Assembly (NCBI GenBank): GCA_030747075.1
Contig: JASLLL010000004.1
Coordinates: 79,486-143,485, forward strand
Direction: 5' to 3'
DNA length: 64,000 nucleotides
Source: Gemmatimonadota bacterium
Lineage (GTDB): Bacteria > ARS69
Every line of letters begins with the position of its first letter. Within the stretch, counting starts at the first letter, position 1. Below are positions 59,848 through 64,000 of this stretch, one piece after another. The notes beneath the pieces are model-generated. The model saw only the letters and a list, made by a program, of their open reading frames with translations, made no database searches and had not been told where the DNA came from. A program made the translations under genes and the position numbers.

Positions 59848-61494
59848 ATGGCAAGGAGATCCACCCTTATCCTGATGCTGGGGTTCCTGGCGCCCGGTAC
59901 CGCCTCGGGAGCGCCTGCTCTCGAGTGGTACGCCACCTACGACGGCGGCGGCGCCTACCACGATGTGGTCCGCGCGATTGCCGTAGACCCGGCCGGGAAC
60001 CCGATTGCCGCCGGAGACAGCCACGACGGAGTGCTCGGCGCGGACATGGTCGTCCGCAAGTACGACCGCGCCACGGGTGCCGCTCAGTGGACCATCCGGC
60101 AGTCCGCGTTTGACACATCCAGCATCGAGGTCTGCGGGACGGGATGGGACAGCTGGGGGCGCCTCTTCGCCGGAGGAACGCTTCTCGGCTGCGGCTCCGG
60201 GTGAGACCACGGCGATGATATCGTCGTCCTGAAAACGGACGCCGAGGCCGGAGAGGTTCTCTGGTTTTCACACATCTCGCCCGCCGGAGTCCTGCACGAA
60301 AGCGCATACAAGATGGCGGTGGACCTCTCGGACCATGTGATCACGGTCGGGCGGGCCCAGAACGAGACGGGCACGGACGACTTCTACATGGCCCGCATCA
60401 ACGGGATCAACGGAGCCTTGATGTGGGACATGCGCATCGACGGGGCGGACGGCATCGACGACACCGCCTGGGATGTGGAGATTGCGCCGGATGGCAACCC
60501 GGTGGCCACGGGCGTCGTTTTCAACTCGGACGGCACCGCTTCCACGCTGACGGCCAAGGTGAGCGTCTCAGACGGGTCGGTGCTCTGGTCGCGGACGATC
60601 CCCGGAGCCGTTCACGCCCAGGGGCGCATGGGCTGGATTGGAATCGACGCGGCGGGAGATTGCATCGTTGCGAACCGAATCTGGGAGTCCGCCACTTCCT
60701 ACGATGTCACGCTCGTCAAGTTCGACGGAAGTACGGGCGCCACCATCTGGAGCACCCGATACAACGGCGCGGCGTCCGGATCCGACGATCCGCGCGGGAT
60801 GACCCTCGACGCCGCCGGGAACGCCATCGTCTGTGGTGTCTCGATGGCGGACTACATGATCGTCGGGTTCGATGGAGCGACCGGCAGCGTTCTCTGGGAG
60901 GCGTCGTATGACGGCCCTCCCGGCTGGTATGATTCGGCGACGCAAGTCGAGGTGGGCCCCGGCGGGGAAGTGGTCGTGTCCGGATTCAGCGATGGAACCG
61001 GCTCCAGCTGGGACATGGCCACGGTGTGTCTGGACGGCCAGACCGGCACGGAACAGTGGGTCATGCGGTTCAACGGCGCCGACTCCATGACGGATGAGGC
61101 GTTTGCGGTGGCCTTCGGCTCGGACGGTGATCTGTTCGTTGGCGGATACAGCTATGCTCTCGCGACCGATATGGATCTGGCCGTCGTCCGGTACTCCCGA
61201 TCACCCGGGACGGGAATCACCGGCTGGGCGGAGGGTGCTTCCCTCGCGGTCTGGCCGAATCCATTCCGCGGAACGGAAGTGGTGCGGATCGGCGGGGTCG
61301 GGATGACGGCCACGCCCTTCACCATCGTGGACGCGCTGGGACGGCGGGTCGCCCGGACGGAAGCGCCGACGAACGGGATCTCTTCCTGGAACGGGCGGGC
61401 CAGCGATGGTCGACTGGTGCCCTCAGGCGTCTACTTCGCGGTTCCGGGCGGTACGGCCCGGTCGGAGACGGTCCGGATCGTTCGATTGCGATAG
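59848..61494 (+). pseudogene. Secreted beta-propeller protein with sorting tail, interrupted by in-frame TGA
   Basis: One frame of 548 codons runs from ATG 59848 (GAAGGAG upstream, signal peptide MARRSTLILMLGFLAPGTASG) to 61494, broken only by TGA at 60202-60204. The text on both sides continues the same repeat: xVDxxGNxxxxG...DxxVxKxDxxTGxxxW, as in PQQ/SBBP-type propellers. In another repeat the aligned site is Trp (GTGSSWDMATVCLD against GSG-stop-DHGDDIVVLK), so TGG to TGA is the simplest reading. Without readthrough, residues 1-118 form a short peptide and the frame could restart at ATG 60313. The last 86 residues are a FlgD-like sorting tail (WPNPFRG, VDALGRRVA, VPSGVYFAV). Function likely surface or secreted binding. 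Confidence 0.75.
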
Positions 61495-61854
61495 CGCCCT
61501 GTTCCGTGCGTTCGGATGCGGCCCGGCCGGATGATACCGGCGGGGCCGCACCTGCGTGGGACCGGGGAGGCTCACCCGGGAAGGGGTGTGTTCCCCGCCC
61601 GGCTCAGCCGAGAGGCGTTCGACCCCCGACCGCGTTCTGGTCCCCTTCAAACTAGCCCCCAGTTCTTTTCTGCACCAGACTTGCCGGGAAGTGTGGCAGA
61701 ATGGAGGGGTCTGTTTCCCGGTGAGGTCCGGGGGATCCTGCGCCTGTCCTGCGGACGCTGGCTCTCTCTACTTCTCCCCGGACTGCCCTGCGTCCGTCGG
61801 TTCCGGTTCCCGGCTCCGGCGGGATCGCTGCCTTCACGAAAGGACCCCCTTGTC
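61495..61854. other. Intergenic region with terminator-like hairpin
   Basis: 360 bp. A hairpin TGCGGCCC (61517-61524) with GGGCCGCA (61543-61550), plus inner CCGG/CCGG pairs, lies 22 bp after the propeller gene and probably ends its transcript, although there is no T-run. No gene is seen in the remainder. The next start codon has AAAGGA about ten bases upstream. Confidence 0.5.
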
Positions 61855-64000
61855 ATGAGAATCCCGAACATTGCATCTTGCGGGCTGACTGTACTGGCCG
61901 TGCTCTTTTCAGCGAGCTTTGCGACCGCTGCCCATCGCACTCTGGAGGTGTCCGGCGACGGAACCCGCATGGACGCGGTGTCGGATCGCGTGGACGAGCT
62001 GCGATTCTCGGTCCGCGTGGGCGAGATTTCAGCGTTGGATGTCGACACCCCCGAGGGCGCCTTCACCCGCCTTCTGATTCCGGGATTCCACGCTTCCCAC
62101 GACATCGGAGCACCGGAACTTCCCCGCATGAACCGGCTCATCGAGGTTCCGCACGGCTCCGTCGCGAGAGTTGAGATTCTCTCAGTGGAGAGCCGCGAGG
62201 TGGACCTGGGAGATCATGGGATCACTCATCCGGTCTTCCCGGCTCAGCCGAGCATGCCGAAGGATGCATCTCCGTCCGAGTGGCCGTTTGTGTACGACCG
62301 CGATTCCTACGAGACGGATCTGGTGACGCACGAACTTGTGCAGGTCAAGAGCCTGGGGACCATGCGCGCCTTGGATCTGGGCCGCGTCGAGATTGCCCCG
62401 GTGGAATACCTGCCGCGTGCGAATCGGCTTCGTGTTCACGAGTCGATTGAGTTTCGCGTGGTCTTCGAGGGAGCGGATCATCACGCCGCGGCGCAGCGTC
62501 GCGCGGTCACGGAGAGTCCCTTCTTCGATGTGGTCTACGGCCAGGTAGCGCGACCGCGGGCGTTCCAGGATGCCTATCCGGATCGCGTGGCGGATGTTGT
62601 GACGATGGCTGTGGTCACTCCGCCGATGTTCGAAGCGCAGCTGGCCGACTTCGTGGACTGGAAGACGGAACGCGGGTTCCACATGGTCGTGGGTGTACTC
62701 GGGACCCCGGAGGTTGGAAGCACGACCACCTCCATCCAGTCGTGGCTGCACGGGCTGTACAACAACGCCACTCCGGAACTCCCCGCGCCGAGTTTCGTCC
62801 TCTTCGTGGGGGATGTGGAGCAGATGCCGACCTTCCAGGAGGCGGGGGACGCGACCGACCGTCCCTACTGCGCCGTGGACGGGGACATCGTTCCGGACAT
62901 GTACTACGGGCGGTTTTCCGCGACGAACAGCAGCCAGCTTCAGGCCATTCTCGACAAGACGATGATGTACGACCAGTTCACCATGCCCGACCCAAGCTAT
63001 CTGGGCGAAGTGGTGATGATCGCGGGCGTGGATGGAACCTACGGTCCCATACACGGCAACGGGCAGATCAACTACGGGACGGACAACTACTTCAACGCGG
63101 CCCACGGAATCCTGAGCCACACATACCTGTATCCGGCTTCCGGTTCGAGCGGGGCGGCCATCATTCAGGATGTCAGCAACGGTGTCTCGTATATCAACTA
63201 TACGGCGCACGGCAGTACGACGCTCTGGGCGGATCCCGCGTTCACGCAGTCCGATGTCAACGGACTGACGAACTCCGGCCAGTACTGCATGGCTGTGGGG
63301 AACTGCTGCACCACCAGTGAGTACGATTATGGCGAGTGCTTTGCCGAGACCTGGATTCGGGCTGCCGACAAGGGCGCCATCGGCTATATCGGAGGAAGCA
63401 ACTCCACCTACTGGGACGAGGACTTCTGGTGGGGCGTGGGATCGTGCCCTTCCGGGTCGATCGGAGCCAACCCGACCTATGCCGGGACCGGACTTGGTGC
63501 CTATGACGGCCTCTTCCACGACAACGGCGAAGCGGAGCATCTCTGGTATGTGACGAACGATGCCATCATCTTCTCCGGAAACCTCGCCGTCATGGAAGCG
63601 GCGTCGAGTCTTACGGACTACTACTGGAACATCTACAACCTGATGGGCGATCCCAGCCTTTCGACCTACATGGGTGTTCCGGACGCGAATCCTGTCTCTC
63701 ACCTGCCGACGCTCTTTACCACGCTGAGCGCAGTGACGATTACGGCCGCTCCCGGGAGCTATGTCGGTCTGACGCAGGCCGGTACCTGGATCGCGGCGGG
63801 CACGGTGGACGCGACCGGTAGCATTGACCTTGCCGTGGTCCCGGGCACGCTCACTCCGGGCGTTGCCGCGAGGATTGTGGTCACTACCTCGGACAGGGAA
63901 CCGTACATCGCGGATGTGCCGGTGATCGTTCCAGCGGTGGTCACTCTTTCTCCGTCATCCATCGACGCGAATGTGGCGACGGATGTGACGGTGACGGTGA
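61855..64000 (+). CDS. Gingipain-like C25 cysteine peptidase (3' partial)
   Basis: The frame starts at ATG 61855 and is open to the window edge (715 codons). Signal peptide about 1-25 (LTVLAVLFSASFATAA). Residues ~30-230 are a C25-type propeptide (EIEFRV-like beta-rich region with FDVVYGQVARPRAFQ). The catalytic domain contains VLFVGDVEQMPT, YGRFSATN, the histidine in INYTAHGSTTLWAD (H452) and the cysteine in GNCCTTSEYDYGECFAET (C484, by spacing to CFAE as in RgpB). From ~620 an Ig-like beta module begins. In the Bacteroidetes group such proteases are exported by the type IX system with a C-terminal tail; the tail is out of view. It digests extracellular protein. Confidence 0.85.
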   Translation, partial: MRIPNIASCGLTVLAVLFSASFATAAHRTLEVSGDGTRMDAVSDRVDELRFSVRVGEISALDVDTPEGAFTRLLIPGFHASHDIGAPELPRMNRLIEVPHGSVARVEILSVESREVDLGDHGITHPVFPAQPSMPKDASPSEWPFVYDRDSYETDLVTHELVQVKSLGTMRALDLGRVEIAPVEYLPRANRLRVHESIEFRVVFEGADHHAAAQRRAVTESPFFDVVYGQVARPRAFQDAYPDRVADVVTMAVVTPPMFEAQLADFVDWKTERGFHMVVGVLGTPEVGSTTTSIQSWLHGLYNNATPELPAPSFVLFVGDVEQMPTFQEAGDATDRPYCAVDGDIVPDMYYGRFSATNSSQLQAILDKTMMYDQFTMPDPSYLGEVVMIAGVDGTYGPIHGNGQINYGTDNYFNAAHGILSHTYLYPASGSSGAAIIQDVSNGVSYINYTAHGSTTLWADPAFTQSDVNGLTNSGQYCMAVGNCCTTSEYDYGECFAETWIRAADKGAIGYIGGSNSTYWDEDFWWGVGSCPSGSIGANPTYAGTGLGAYDGLFHDNGEAEHLWYVTNDAIIFSGNLAVMEAASSLTDYYWNIYNLMGDPSLSTYMGVPDANPVSHLPTLFTTLSAVTITAAPGSYVGLTQAGTWIAAGTVDATGSIDLAVVPGTLTPGVAARIVVTTSDREPYIADVPVIVPAVVTLSPSSIDANVATDVTVTV

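Noticed and set aside
60202-60226. Selenocysteine codon with SECIS hairpin in the propeller gene
   Set aside because: The residue aligns with Trp in other repeats, the hairpin has no proper loop and a secreted propeller is not a known selenoprotein. Nonsense mutation or error is simpler.
1-64000. tRNA genes, CRISPR arrays, insertion sequences, prophage genes
   Set aside because: No T-loop signature outside coding regions, no regularly spaced repeats and no transposase, integrase or phage structural proteins were found.

Overview
The window is GC-rich (third codon positions mostly G or C), densely coding on both strands, and has no tRNA, rRNA, CRISPR array or insertion sequence that I can see. 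Several secreted proteins end in a roughly 90-residue FlgD-like sorting tail with the blocks PNPF, YDxxGRRV and GVYFxR, and a gingipain-type C25 protease runs off the right edge. With peptidoglycan, bacilliredoxin and Prx genes, this suggests a Gram-negative bacterium of the wider FCB/candidate-phylum group, for example an Eisenbacteria-like lineage. That placement is inference from protein style only.

Layout. 1-4.6 kb: end of a sorting-tail protein, a VanY-type peptidase, a MarR regulator with a promoter and operator on its own start codon, a secreted glycosidase-like protein, then 750 bp of structured non-coding DNA. 4.7-16.3 kb: bifunctional homocysteine methyltransferase/MTHFR, a polytopic membrane protein, a tandem M16 protease, YchF, a membrane phosphodiesterase, a TolB-like propeller, bacilliredoxin YtxJ and a MocA-like nucleotidyltransferase. 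16.3-22.2 kb: TPR/sigma-54 activator, a small exported protein, a MobB-MobA fusion and an exported beta-helix protein. 22.5-25.3 kb: fragments of an HAO-like cytochrome c and a cytochrome b placed head to head, then a cation/proton antiporter. 25.7-32.1 kb: an unknown protein, RmuC and a three-subunit molybdenum hydroxylase, translationally coupled. 32.2-41.3 kb: small unknown proteins, acyl-CoA ligase, nitronate monooxygenase, a glycerol kinase fused to a hotdog domain, a NicO-type nickel transporter, a GT4 glycosyltransferase, a phosphodiester-glycosidase-like protein and a 2-Cys peroxiredoxin. 41.4-44.1 kb: hypB, hypA, hypE and a 5'-truncated hypD. 44.4-45.5 kb: aquaporin and a small unknown protein.

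45.7-58.9 kb is the most interesting block: two convergent operons encode a selenium-dependent-type xanthine dehydrogenase, SsnA, two different PLP enzymes, YgeW, YgeY, a short YgfK and acetyl-CoA synthetase. This is the gene set of the anaerobic purine-degradation (selenium-linked Mo hydroxylase) pathway, with the usual YgeX replaced, I infer, by the PLP pair. The MocA-like protein, MobB-MobA and the nickel/hyp genes elsewhere in the window would supply cofactors for Mo hydroxylases and a [NiFe] hydrogenase, but selenium genes and hydrogenase structural genes are not in view.

59-64 kb: a Cys/Lys-rich exported protein, a sorting-tail propeller protein interrupted by one in-frame TGA, and the C25 protease. 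At least four start codons without a Shine-Dalgarno have a TANNNT box 6-8 nt upstream, pointing to leaderless transcripts.
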